Below are positions 5,928-14,391 of a stretch of DNA of 14,430 nucleotides, in pieces; within the stretch, counting starts at the first letter, position 1, and each line of letters begins with the position of its first letter. Source of the stretch: Chitinophagales bacterium (GTDB taxonomy: Bacteria > Bacteroidota > Bacteroidia > Chitinophagales > JADIYW01); NCBI GenBank assembly GCA_020848315.1, contig JADLAH010000018.1, positions 1 to 14,430 on the forward strand, given 5' to 3'. The position numbers and the translations under genes are program-made. The notes below the pieces were generated by a model that worked only from the letters and a program-made list of their open reading frames with translations, did no database searches and had not been told where the DNA came from.

Positions 5928-7656
5928 TTTTACCTTTCATAGGTACGAAATATACTTCCGAAAAATCCCGGAATTCCATTGCGTTCTGCGGACAGTTGCG
6001 CACGTTCGGCTGCACGAGCCGGAAGTCGATATCGTAGTAAATCGGGAGTACCACCGCATCGTCGATAACTTGTTGATCAGCTTTCAGATACAAGGCATTC
6101 CGTTCGGTTTCATCTACCGTTGCTACCGCTTTGTCAAACGCGTTGTCGAAGACCGGATTTTTGTAGCGGAAAGAGTTGATGTAAGTTTTCTGTGTGATAT
6201 CGTCCGGCACGTATTTGCTGTGGAACAGATTCAGGAAGTTTTCTGCATCCGGGTAGTCTGCCACCCAGCCCAATCGGTAAAAATCTATTTTTGCGGTTTC
6301 CACGGCTTCCGTATGTTGCGCCCACGGAACAATCAGCAGGTCGATGTGGATGCCCAATGTTTCTTCTATCATCTTTTTCAATGCTTCCGCCACCTGTGAG
6401 TTGCGGGAACCACCGGAATTAAGTTGCAGTGTAACGGTCGGGAAGCCTTTTCCTTTCGGGAATCCGGCTTTTGCCAGGTATTCGCGGGCTTTTTCCGGCT
6501 GATAGCTGTATCCGTTCACCAGTTTGGAGTCGTAGGTGCCGGTGCCCGGCGGCACGGTGCCATAGATGGCAGGAAATCCGGTGCCTTTCAGGGTGAAATC
6601 GCACAGTTTCTGGCGGTCAATGGCATAACAGAAAGCCTTGCGCACATTCATATTGTGAAATATCTTTCCCTGATGCTGAAAGCCATAGTATTGGAGCGCC
6701 ATGACAGGCAGGTATTGCAATTGAAAATCCTTGTAGGCAGGCTTCAGATTTTTTTTGTAATCCACAATTTCATCGATCATTTCCAGCGGAAAACGGTAGG
6801 CTAAGTCGCTGTTGCCTTTCTTGAATTCGAGTAGTTCATTTTTCTTTTCTTTGATATAGGAAACGCGGATGGCGTCGAGGTATGGCAGCTGATTCCCGAA
6901 GGTATCCTTGCGCCAGTAATTCGGATGGCGGGCGAGGAAAGTAACTTCATTATCACGGTTTATTTTGAGATAAAACGGACCCGTTCCAACGGTGTGTGCC
7001 CGCATTTCTCCGCCATATTTATCTACTGCTTCTTTCGGATAAATTTTTCCGAAGATGAGTCCGAGCCGAGCCAGGAATACGGCATAAGGCCGTTCCAGTT
7101 CTATTTCTACGGTGAAACTGTCCAGTACGCGCACGCCGCTGACGCCTCCTTCGGGTACTATCTTTTGTGCGGTCAATGAGTCGTATTCATTAGCGCCTTT
7201 CACCACATCCTTGAAAATCCAGAAACCCTGATTGTCGGCAGGATTGTGATAACAGAGCCGGTCGAAGCAATATTTCACGTCATAGGCATTCATTTCGCGA
7301 CCCTTTCCATCCGGGAAACATGGATCGTCGTGGAAGCGAACACCCTTGCGGAGGTGAAAGGTGTATCTGGTGCCATCCGGACTGATATCCCAGCTTTCTG
7401 CCAGTGCCGGAACGACGGCCAGCGTGCTGTCGTCGAAAGTGACGAGTCCCTCATAAATCTGCTCACACAGACGGTGAGCCGTAACTTCCGTGATGTTGAG
7501 CGGATAGAGTGATTTGAAGTATTCTTCTTCGTTATAGCGAAAAGTGCCACCGTAGAATTTGCCGCCTTTGGCTTCGCGCAGCTTGAACGTGCGTTCCATA
7601 TTGGCATTGCAACTCAGCAAAAAAAGCGACAGCAGTAGTATGGTATATCTGATCAT
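5917..7656 (-). CDS. Family 5 extracellular solute-binding lipoprotein (DppA/OppA-like)
   Basis: The 579-residue protein begins with a lipoprotein signal: a hydrophobic stretch ending in LLSC, with Cys16 as the lipidated residue. The body is the SBP_bac_5 fold of peptide- and nickel-binding ABC transporter components, visible in YEGLVTFDDSTLAVVPALAES (near 67-87), YTFHLRKGVRFHD (97-109), VGTGPFYL, VRKAFCYAIDR and the C-terminal PIYYDIDFRLVQP. It would be anchored in the envelope and bind oligopeptides or a similar ligand. The length is typical. No permease or ATPase gene is in the window, so the transporter it serves, if any, lies elsewhere. It is 35 bp after exonuclease III on the same strand but has its own -7 box. 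No Shine-Dalgarno is seen. Confidence 0.88.
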   Translation of the reverse strand: MIRYTILLLSLFLLSCNANMERTFKLREAKGGKFYGGTFRYNEEEYFKSLYPLNITEVTAHRLCEQIYEGLVTFDDSTLAVVPALAESWDISPDGTRYTFHLRKGVRFHDDPCFPDGKGREMNAYDVKYCFDRLCYHNPADNQGFWIFKDVVKGANEYDSLTAQKIVPEGGVSGVRVLDSFTVEIELERPYAVFLARLGLIFGKIYPKEAVDKYGGEMRAHTVGTGPFYLKINRDNEVTFLARHPNYWRKDTFGNQLPYLDAIRVSYIKEKKNELLEFKKGNSDLAYRFPLEMIDEIVDYKKNLKPAYKDFQLQYLPVMALQYYGFQHQGKIFHNMNVRKAFCYAIDRQKLCDFTLKGTGFPAIYGTVPPGTGTYDSKLVNGYSYQPEKAREYLAKAGFPKGKGFPTVTLQLNSGGSRNSQVAEALKKMIEETLGIHIDLLIVPWAQHTEAVETAKIDFYRLGWVADYPDAENFLNLFHSKYVPDDITQKTYINSFRYKNPVFDNAFDKAVATVDETERNALYLKADQQVIDDAVVLPIYYDIDFRLVQPNVRNCPQNAMEFRDFSEVYFVPMKGKKSE

Positions 7657-7672
7657 ATCCGGAAATTGGATT

Positions 7673-7680
7673 CAAAAATA
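7673..7680 (-). promoter_or_regulatory. Candidate -7 box of the solute-binding lipoprotein gene
   Basis: TATTTTTG on the minus strand is an exact TAnnTTTG match. It lies in the 35-bp gap between the exonuclease III stop and the lipoprotein start, 16 bases before the ATG. No good TTTG is found at the -33 distance, so the promoter is only partly supported. Confidence 0.35.
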
Positions 7681-7691
7681 CACAATCTCGG

Positions 7692-8468
7692 CTAAACTTT
7701 AATTTTCAGATAAATCGGGCAGTGGTCGGAATGTTTGACATCCATGAATATGGCGGCGTCTTCCAGCTGCGGACGCAGCGATTCGGAGGCCGCGTGATAG
7801 TCGATGCGCCAGCCTTTGTTGTTGTTGCGGGCATTGGCGCGAAAACTCCACCACGAATAGGCGGCTTTCATCTCGGGATTGAAAAAGCGGAAAGTGTCGA
7901 TGAAGCCGCTGTTGAAATAGGTGCTCATCCACTCGCGCTCTTCCGGCAAAAAGCCTGAGCTGTTCTTGTTGCTCACCGGATCATGGATGTCGATAGCCTG
8001 ATGGCAGATATTGTAATCACCGGAAACAATCACCTTTTTTTTGGTTTCCATCAGTTCGTGGATATATTGGTGGAAGTCACGCAGGTAATCCATTTTCACG
8101 GACTGCCTTTCGTCACCGCTGGAGCCGGAAGGGAAATAGCTGTTGACAATGGTAATATCGCCGATGTCCATCCGGATGACACGGCCTTCCGCATCGTAGC
8201 GGGCATTTCCCATTCCTTTCACCACCTCCGAGTGGGCGGTTTTCACCAGAATGCCCACGCCGCTGTAGCCCTTTTTCTGAGCAGAAAACCAGTGGTGCCG
8301 GTAGCCTAGTTCCTCAAAAATTTCTACCGGAATGTCATATTCATGCGCTTTGGTTTCCTGAAAAAGATAGACGTCGTAAGCTGTTTCCCGAATCCAGTCG
8401 GCAAGACCTTTGGAAACGGCGGAACGGATACCATTTACATTGTAGGAAACAATTTCCAGTGAACTCAT
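7692..8468 (-). CDS. xth: Exodeoxyribonuclease III (AP endonuclease family 1)
   Basis: This 258-residue protein is a complete member of the ExoIII/APE1 family, which nicks DNA at abasic sites and removes 3' blocking groups in base-excision repair. The active-site residues are all present: Asn10 in SYNVNGIRS, Glu38 in FQETK, Tyr111 in NSYFPSG, Asp151 and Asn153 in SGDYN, Asp223 in WRIDY, and Asp248-His249 in HSDHCP. Length is normal for bacterial enzymes. The start at 8468 (MSSLEIVSYNVNGIRS) leaves the usual few residues before the first strand. It diverges from the DUF5686 gene with only 56 bp between. The lipoprotein gene follows after 35 bp and may be partly co-transcribed, though nothing suggests a functional link. 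Confidence 0.95.
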   Translation of the reverse strand: MSSLEIVSYNVNGIRSAVSKGLADWIRETAYDVYLFQETKAHEYDIPVEIFEELGYRHHWFSAQKKGYSGVGILVKTAHSEVVKGMGNARYDAEGRVIRMDIGDITIVNSYFPSGSSGDERQSVKMDYLRDFHQYIHELMETKKKVIVSGDYNICHQAIDIHDPVSNKNSSGFLPEEREWMSTYFNSGFIDTFRFFNPEMKAAYSWWSFRANARNNNKGWRIDYHAASESLRPQLEDAAIFMDVKHSDHCPIYLKIKV

Positions 8469-8524
8469 TTTGAGATGTTAAAGCGTTAAAAAATCAGTAT
8501 TTTTTTTGCTATCTTCACTTAACT
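8469..8524. promoter_or_regulatory. 56-bp divergent intergenic region, presumably holding two promoters
   Basis: The exonuclease III and DUF5686 genes start back to back here, so both promoters should lie in this AT-rich stretch or inside the opposite gene. I see T-rich tracts (a TATTTTTTTTG-like run and TATCTTCA on the plus strand) but no exact TAnnTTTG on either strand. Confidence 0.3.
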
Positions 8525-11002
8525 GTGAAAAGCCTGAAAGCAAATATACTAATCCTTTTCTTGTTTGTCTGTTATTCTGTATCTGCCCAGTCATTTATAG
8601 AAGGACGGGTAGTGGATGCCAAAACCAAAGAGGCGGTAGGGTATGCCAATATCTATATCAAAGGCACCACCATTGGCACCACAACGGATGACACCGGTTA
8701 TTATCAGTTGAGAATCGATGCCTGGAAAGACTCCATTTCTGCGGCTTACCTCGGGTATAATGAGCTGACGCTGCCGCTGAAAAAGACAGCCAGGCAGAGA
8801 GTGGATTTTGAGATACAACCTTCGGAAAATATGCTGGCGGAAGCAGTGATAGTGGCCAACCGCGAGAGTATGGAAGATTATCTGATCCGGAAAATCCTCG
8901 AAAACAAAGACCGGAACGACAAACGCAGTCTCGAGAACTACAGCTATGAATACTACAGCAAAATAGAACTGGATATCAAAAATCTGTCCGATAAATTCAT
9001 GGACAGGAAGCTGCTGAAGCCTTTTCAGTTTGTCTTCAACAACATCGACAGCACCTCGGAGGAAGAGCCTTTTCTACCGATTATGTTGTCGGAAAATATC
9101 TCTGATTTTTTCTACACGAACAAGCTGAATAAAAAGCGGGAAGTGATTAAGGCTTCCAAAATTTCGGGAATGAATGATGCCAGTTTTTCTGAATTTCTCG
9201 GCGCTACCTATCAGGATATCAATATCTACGACAATGCCTACGATATCCTGCAAAAACAGTTTATCAGTCCGATTGCCAATTCCTGTAAAACGTTCTACCG
9301 TTACAGGGTAATTGATACGCTGGTGCTGGATAATATCGTTCATTATAAGATGATGTTTGAGCCCAAGACCAAAGGAGATGCCACCTTTCTGGGTAGTCTG
9401 ATTGTGTCTGAAAATAATTTTGCCATCAAGAGTATTCAATTGCGCATGGCTCCGCATGTCAACATCAACTTTATCAAGCGGATTGAACTGAATCAGGATT
9501 TTGAATGGGCGGATAATCAGGGCTGGATGCTGAACAATGACCACCTGCTGATAGAGTTTGCGCCTCTGGAAAATAAACCGGCTGTGATTGCCCGGAAAAA
9601 CGCGATTTACAGAAATTTTAAAATCAACCGTCCCTATAATGATTCCATGATCGACAGGCTGAAGGAGGTTGTCACCATGGATGAGTTGGATATGAAAAAA
9701 GATCAGGCATTCTGGGACACGTCGCGGTTTATGACACTTACCAAAAACGAGGCTGCGGTTTACCATATGATAGATACATTGAAGACAGTTCCGGCCTTCA
9801 AGACATATACGGATATCATCAATCTGGTGCTGACCGGATACTATCCGGTGGGTCCGATAGAACTGGGCCCGATTCTGAATCTGGTGAGCAATAACAGGTT
9901 GGAAGGCTGGCGTTTCCGGGCGGGTTTCCGCACCAACGAAAAGGCTTCCAAATGGATGCAGGCAGGTGGATACATGGCTTATTCATTGAAAGATAAACGC
10001 ATTAAAGGAGGCGCGGATCTGAGCTTTTTAATCCATAAGTTTCCAAGACAAATCATCAAGGCGTCCTATGTGCGGGATGTCAACAAGATGAGCCGTACGA
10101 CAGACTTATTATCGACCGACAATTTTCTGAATATTATCATACAGCGCAAAAGGCCGGATATGCGGCTGCTGTACATGGAAGAGTCCAAGCTCACCTACGA
10201 TATCGAATACAAGCAGGGATTCAGTATGAGTGTCACCATGCAGAACCGTCGTATCGGACAGGGATTGGTGCCATTCCGCTACACCATGACAAAAAGCGAG
10301 GGTGTGATGGATACCCTGCAAAGTCTGAATCAGACCGAGTTGGTGTACAGAGCGAGATTCGGATTCGGAGAGAAATTTCTGAATAAAAATTCCATTTTCC
10401 GTTCTTCTCTCAACTGGTGGCATATTCCCGTATTGCAATTGGAATATGTGTATGGTATCAAGGGTTTTTTAAAGAGTCAGTACACTTATCATAAGATTAC
10501 AGTGGCATTTTCAGATATTATTCCTATACGTACCATCGGCCGTTTTGAGATGAAATTTCAGGCCGGAAAGGTATTCGGCAAAGTGCCGTTTTTGTTGTCA
10601 GAAGTGCATGATGGCAATCAGACATTCGCCTACAGTAATACTGCTTTCAACCTGATGAATGACTATGAGTATTACAGCGACCATTATTTGCAGTGGAATT
10701 TTACGCACCATTTTGACGGCTTCTTTCTGAACCGGATTCCCGGCATCCGTAAATTGAAATTGCGTGAAGTGATACACACTAGAGGTGTCTGGGGGAATGC
10801 GTCCGCGGCGAATCAGCAAATCAATCATGCCAGCAACTCATTTATCCGCCCGCTGGGGAAAATCCCTTATGTGGAAGTAGGTTTTGGTCTGGAAAATATC
10901 CTGAAATTTCTGCGGGTGGATGCGATGTGGCGTGTTACGCACCGCAATCAGCCAAAAACCTACAACTGGATGATTACATTCGGATTTAATTTCAATTTCT
11001 AG
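8525..11002 (+). CDS. Outer-membrane protein with CarboxypepD_reg-like and DUF5686 domains
   Basis: The 825-residue protein starts at a GTG (8525); the start is supported by the signal peptide that follows directly (residues 1-21, cut after SVSA). Next comes a carboxypeptidase-regulatory-like beta domain (about 24-105) with GRVVDAKTKEAVGYANIYIKG spanning 27-47 and GYYQL (58-62), as in the N terminus of many Bacteroidota TonB-linked proteins. The middle resembles DUF5686. The rest (about 430-825) is rich in alternating aromatic/polar strands and ends in NFNF with a terminal Phe, the usual signal for outer-membrane barrel insertion. There is no TonB box or SusC-type plug that I can see. Function is unknown. 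No hairpin terminator follows, so the CBS gene 72 bp downstream may share its transcript. Confidence 0.85.
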   Translation: MKSLKANILILFLFVCYSVSAQSFIEGRVVDAKTKEAVGYANIYIKGTTIGTTTDDTGYYQLRIDAWKDSISAAYLGYNELTLPLKKTARQRVDFEIQPSENMLAEAVIVANRESMEDYLIRKILENKDRNDKRSLENYSYEYYSKIELDIKNLSDKFMDRKLLKPFQFVFNNIDSTSEEEPFLPIMLSENISDFFYTNKLNKKREVIKASKISGMNDASFSEFLGATYQDINIYDNAYDILQKQFISPIANSCKTFYRYRVIDTLVLDNIVHYKMMFEPKTKGDATFLGSLIVSENNFAIKSIQLRMAPHVNINFIKRIELNQDFEWADNQGWMLNNDHLLIEFAPLENKPAVIARKNAIYRNFKINRPYNDSMIDRLKEVVTMDELDMKKDQAFWDTSRFMTLTKNEAAVYHMIDTLKTVPAFKTYTDIINLVLTGYYPVGPIELGPILNLVSNNRLEGWRFRAGFRTNEKASKWMQAGGYMAYSLKDKRIKGGADLSFLIHKFPRQIIKASYVRDVNKMSRTTDLLSTDNFLNIIIQRKRPDMRLLYMEESKLTYDIEYKQGFSMSVTMQNRRIGQGLVPFRYTMTKSEGVMDTLQSLNQTELVYRARFGFGEKFLNKNSIFRSSLNWWHIPVLQLEYVYGIKGFLKSQYTYHKITVAFSDIIPIRTIGRFEMKFQAGKVFGKVPFLLSEVHDGNQTFAYSNTAFNLMNDYEYYSDHYLQWNFTHHFDGFFLNRIPGIRKLKLREVIHTRGVWGNASAANQQINHASNSFIRPLGKIPYVEVGFGLENILKFLRVDAMWRVTHRNQPKTYNWMITFGFNFNF

Positions 11003-11045
11003 CCATACCCTTTTTTCTGTATTTTTTGGTTATCCCGGATTTATT

Positions 11046-11063
11046 GATACAGGTTATTGTATC
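11046..11063 (+). repeat. Hairpin in the leader of the CBS-domain gene
   Basis: GATACA (11046-11051) and TGTATC (11058-11063) form a 6-bp inverted repeat with a 6-base loop, ending 11 bases before the ATG at 11075. It covers a possible TTG start at 11057. It could affect translation initiation, but an arm this short may be chance. Confidence 0.25.
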
Positions 11064-11074
11064 CCGTGAGGATA

Positions 11075-11764
11075 ATGTATACATTTACAGAAAATACAGA
11101 CCCGTTGTTCGCGCAGGATTGCATCAATAACTCGATTCCCTATCTCCGTCTCACCGATACGGCTGGCTATGCACTTGACCTGATGGCAGAGTACAAGGTG
11201 GACCAGTTGGCAGTCGTTGATAACGGCGTGCTGGCGGGTATGGCTTCAGAGCAACAGTTGCTGGATCTGGATGATAACATCACGCTCGAGGAAATGCGTC
11301 CGGCTTTGTTGGCTAATAAAGTGCTCGAAGGAACGCATGTTTTTGATGTTGTAAGAAAGCAGTCGGAGTTTGCAACAGACTATCTGCCGGTTGTTACTGC
11401 TGCCGGTGAATATCTGGGGTTGATAACAACACAGAAAATCGTAGCGCAATTCAGCAGTCATTCGGCGCTCGCAGGCTCCGGAGGAATCATTGTGCTGGAG
11501 ATGGAGGCAAGAGACTATTCTCTGGCTGAAATTGCAAAGATTGTGGAATCCAATAATGCACTCATTTTGCACAGTATGATATCCACTGCGGCACATTCAC
11601 AACAGTTGCAGGTGTCGCTGAAAATCAATAAAAATGATTTGAAAGATATACAACTTTCTTTTGAACGATATCAATACACGGTGCTTGCCGTGCTGCATCA
11701 ATCGGAATACGAATGGCAGCTGAAAGAGCGTTATGACAGCCTCATGCGTTATCTGGAGGTGTGA
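11075..11764 (+). CDS. CBS-domain pair protein with C-terminal ACT-like region
   Basis: I choose the ATG at 11075 (229 residues); in-frame TTG (11057) and GTG (11066) starts would add six or three residues. GAGG stands four bases before the ATG, one of the few Shine-Dalgarno-like sites in the window. The protein has two CBS motifs (about 14-66 and 76-128), seen in YALDLMAEYKVDQLAVVDNGVL at 32-53 and DYLPVVTAAGEYLGLIT at 102-118. CBS pairs usually bind adenine nucleotides. The region 137-205 (GGIIVLEMEARDYSL, then an alternating helix and strand pattern) looks like an ACT-type small-molecule domain, less certain. Similar stand-alone proteins are common in Bacteroidota with no settled role. Its last 23 bases overlap the end of the convergent glycosyltransferase gene. 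Confidence 0.8.
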   Translation: MYTFTENTDPLFAQDCINNSIPYLRLTDTAGYALDLMAEYKVDQLAVVDNGVLAGMASEQQLLDLDDNITLEEMRPALLANKVLEGTHVFDVVRKQSEFATDYLPVVTAAGEYLGLITTQKIVAQFSSHSALAGSGGIIVLEMEARDYSLAEIAKIVESNNALILHSMISTAAHSQQLQVSLKINKNDLKDIQLSFERYQYTVLAVLHQSEYEWQLKERYDSLMRYLEV

Positions 11765-13262
11765 TTTTCAGCGAAATTCTCTTAGCAATATGATAGCCGT
11801 ATATCGCTCCTGTGATATATAAAACCGGAAAAATCGGAATCAGATACCTGGCTTCAAAATAGTGTAGGAAAAAGATGATATAGGTAAAACTGGTGAGTAC
11901 ATACAGCGCACAGAACACGAACAGCCATTTGTGCTTCCGCATCCAGATAAGTCCTGCCAGCAGACTCGCAAACAGGAATATATTCAACAGCAACAGGATG
12001 CCTTTGATGATGATTTTTACCGGATTCAGCTGGTAGTTGTCCAACGCGGGAATGGGATAGGCATTGCTCTGAATAATGATGCTTTTGAGAATCAGAATTG
12101 GCGTAATGACGTATACCTGAAACGGTGCCTTTTCTTTTATTTCTTCTTCAAGTTGCAACAACTCATTGCATGCTGCTTTATCCAGTGAATCGATGGATTC
12201 GTTTTTGATAGGGGCGTTTTTCAGTTCATAATACTGATATAATGTATGTAGCGCTGCGGATACAGACTGTTCTGAATTTACGATGGTGGCTCTTTCAGGA
12301 AGTTCATCGACGATGTGCCTTATAAACGCTTCCCGGTTTGCCTGTTGCCCTGTTGTGATGTGACTGATCATGGCATTGGAAATTTTTTCTGAGGAGAAGT
12401 CTGCCGGATTCATCCAGCAGGAAATCCATTTCCGCAGCGCGATATTCGGCATGCCATAGTCCATCGGATCGCCGTAATATTTTTCCAGAACCACCACCTC
12501 GCCTTTGGTCACAATAAAATTGCGAATAATATGCGGAGCAAACAGTAACCCTGCTCCCAAAGTGAAATATAAGCCAAATTTGACACACAGGTATTTTTTG
12601 TTCCGATACAGATAAAACAACATGAACCCGATAGAAAAGGAAATGAAAACGATGCTCGGTCTGCACAGTGCACCTAGCGCAAACACGAACCCTGCCGCCA
12701 TCCAGTCGCGCTTGCGGTGGTGTTTGTAAGCCAGCGACAAGAAATACAGGAGGAAGCAAACAAGCGAAGGACTCAGTGCTTCGGTAATCGTGTAATACAG
12801 ATAGGTGACCAATGTCGGATTAAAGCCATACATTATGGCGGCGAGCCAGGCCATTTTATTATTGCCGGTGAAATTATAGGTGGCCATCAATAGCGCAAAT
12901 GTGGCCAGAATAAAGATGAAAACCTGCGTAAATCGGATAAAATAATAACTCTTTGCCTCCCCAAACAACAGGTAGTGAATACCATAGAAAATCGGATAAA
13001 CCGGAGTTCTCCTTACCGTATAATGATGTTTGTGCGGATTGACGGTAAATCCTTCTTTATTCAAATAGTTTTTAATTTGAGAAGTATACCAGTAGTTATC
13101 GATAGAAAAGATGGTGCTATTGTGTGCCAGTGACCAGGTAGCGTAATTTTTATCTTTTAATGAGTTGCTTCTAATGTAATCTATATTCCATTTGTTCCAT
13201 ATAAATATATATAAAGCCAAAGAAATTACCAGTGTGGCTATATGGAGTTTGGATATCTTCAT
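11742..13262 (-). CDS. GT-C membrane glycosyltransferase (GT39/ArnT/PMT-like)
   Basis: This 506-residue integral membrane protein has roughly ten or more hydrophobic helices. Typical GT-C marks are present: an acidic DNYWY in the first large loop (55-59, Asp55 the likely catalytic residue), RTPVYPIFY (85-93), TEALSPSL (160-167), GALCRPS (197-203), PHIIRNF (243-249) and, near the C terminus, EARYLIPIFPVLY. The family moves a sugar from a polyprenyl-phosphate donor to lipid, glycan or protein on the periplasmic side; the acceptor is unknown. A soluble loop occupies about 265-385. Its ATG overlaps the stop of the aminotransferase gene by four bases (ATGA), so translation is coupled. Base composition is much more AT-rich at its 5' end than elsewhere in the window. 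Confidence 0.82.
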   Translation of the reverse strand: MKISKLHIATLVISLALYIFIWNKWNIDYIRSNSLKDKNYATWSLAHNSTIFSIDNYWYTSQIKNYLNKEGFTVNPHKHHYTVRRTPVYPIFYGIHYLLFGEAKSYYFIRFTQVFIFILATFALLMATYNFTGNNKMAWLAAIMYGFNPTLVTYLYYTITEALSPSLVCFLLYFLSLAYKHHRKRDWMAAGFVFALGALCRPSIVFISFSIGFMLFYLYRNKKYLCVKFGLYFTLGAGLLFAPHIIRNFIVTKGEVVVLEKYYGDPMDYGMPNIALRKWISCWMNPADFSSEKISNAMISHITTGQQANREAFIRHIVDELPERATIVNSEQSVSAALHTLYQYYELKNAPIKNESIDSLDKAACNELLQLEEEIKEKAPFQVYVITPILILKSIIIQSNAYPIPALDNYQLNPVKIIIKGILLLLNIFLFASLLAGLIWMRKHKWLFVFCALYVLTSFTYIIFFLHYFEARYLIPIFPVLYITGAIYGYHIAKRISLKITPPDNA

Positions 13263-14389
13263 GTTCGCTTAAAAAAAGAGAGTAACGAAGGTGCGATTTT
13301 ATTTTGAATGTCATTAGGTGATAATTCAAAAAACATAGGCAGTCGCAGAAGATTTGAGGTGTAAAATTCAACCATTTCTAAATCTCTGCCATCATGTTTG
13401 TCTGCATAGAAGTTGCTTGAATGAAGAGATTGATAGTGAAATACAGCCATTATTCCGTCACGCTTCAGATGTTGAATCAGTGCATCCCGTTCATCAATAC
13501 TATTACAAACGAGATAAAACATGTGCGCGTTGTTGGTGGCATATGCAGGTATATGTGGCAGGCGGATGAAATCCCGGATAGGCAGCAACGCCTGCCAGTA
13601 AGCGTCCCATAGCAATTTCCTTTTCGCTTGTATGCTCCCGAGATTTTCTACCTGCGCAAATAAAAATGCGGCAATGATATCGGAAGGCAGGAAGGATGAT
13701 CCGATATCCACCCAGTTGTATTTATCTACTTCGCCACGGAAGAATTTACTTCTGTTGGTGCCCTTTTCCCGGATGATTTCAGCTCTTTCAATAAACTGCG
13801 GGTCATTGATGACGAGCATGCCGCCCTCGCCGGAAATGATGTTTTTTGTTTCATGAAATGAAAAAGCACCGAGGTGACCGATGCTGCCCAGTGGCTTGCC
13901 TTTGTAATAACTGTCAATCGCCTGCGCGGCGTCTTCCACCACAAATAAATGGTGTCTGTGTGCAATGTCCATGATGATGTCCATATCGCAGGCCACACCG
14001 GCGTAATGTACTACGACAATCGCTTTTGTTTTCGGTGTGATAAGTGCCTCTATCCGGGCTTCGTCCATGCCGGGATGGTCTGCTCTGCTATCGGCAAAAA
14101 TGAGTTTTGCACCGCGCAGTACAAACGCGTTGGCGGTAGACACAAAAGTGTAGGAAGGTACAATGACTTCATCTCCTTCCTGCAGGTTGAGCAATATGGC
14201 CGCCATTTCCAGTGCATCGGTACAGGATGTGGTCAGCAGTGCCTTCCGGAAACCAAACGTTTCTTCGAAAAAGGTGTGGCATTTTTTGGTAAATGAGCCA
14301 TCGCCGGAGATTTTTCCGGTAGCAACAGCCTGCTCGATATAAATGGTTTCTTTTCCTGTGAGGAAAGGTTTGTTAAATGGAATGTACAT
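13259..14389 (-). CDS. wecE: dTDP-4-amino-4,6-dideoxygalactose transaminase (WecE-like)
   Basis: The 376-residue protein is a DegT/DnrJ/EryC1/StrS aminotransferase and, as far as I can judge from memory, very close to E. coli WecE/RffA over its whole length. Shared stretches include PSYTFVSTANAFVLRGAK (78-95), VHYAGVACDMD (127-137), REKGTNRS (207-214), VDKYNW (221-226), NAHMFY (287-292) and IMAVFHY (313-319). The PLP lysine is Lys182 in SFHETKN, with Asp153 and Gln156 of VVEDAAQ holding the cofactor. It should convert dTDP-4-keto-6-deoxyglucose to dTDP-4-amino-4,6-dideoxygalactose with glutamate as donor, a precursor for surface glycans. It starts two bases after the stop of an upstream gene and overlaps the glycosyltransferase by ATGA, so it sits inside an operon. 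Confidence 0.9.
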   Translation of the reverse strand: MYIPFNKPFLTGKETIYIEQAVATGKISGDGSFTKKCHTFFEETFGFRKALLTTSCTDALEMAAILLNLQEGDEVIVPSYTFVSTANAFVLRGAKLIFADSRADHPGMDEARIEALITPKTKAIVVVHYAGVACDMDIIMDIAHRHHLFVVEDAAQAIDSYYKGKPLGSIGHLGAFSFHETKNIISGEGGMLVINDPQFIERAEIIREKGTNRSKFFRGEVDKYNWVDIGSSFLPSDIIAAFLFAQVENLGSIQAKRKLLWDAYWQALLPIRDFIRLPHIPAYATNNAHMFYLVCNSIDERDALIQHLKRDGIMAVFHYQSLHSSNFYADKHDGRDLEMVEFYTSNLLRLPMFFELSPNDIQNKIAPSLLSFFKRT

Positions 14390-14391
14390 AT

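Noticed and set aside
6070..8309. Plus-strand open frames opposite the solute-binding and exonuclease III genes
   Set aside because: Both minus-strand genes carry full, conserved family motifs; the opposite frames show none.
9074..9766. 230-codon minus-strand frame opposite the DUF5686 gene
   Set aside because: His/Ile/Phe-rich mirror of the real coding frame, with no motif or start signal.
11003..11074. T-rich stretch after the DUF5686 stop as a terminator or promoter
   Set aside because: There is no stem before the T runs, and TATTTTTTG has one base too many for TAnnTTTG.
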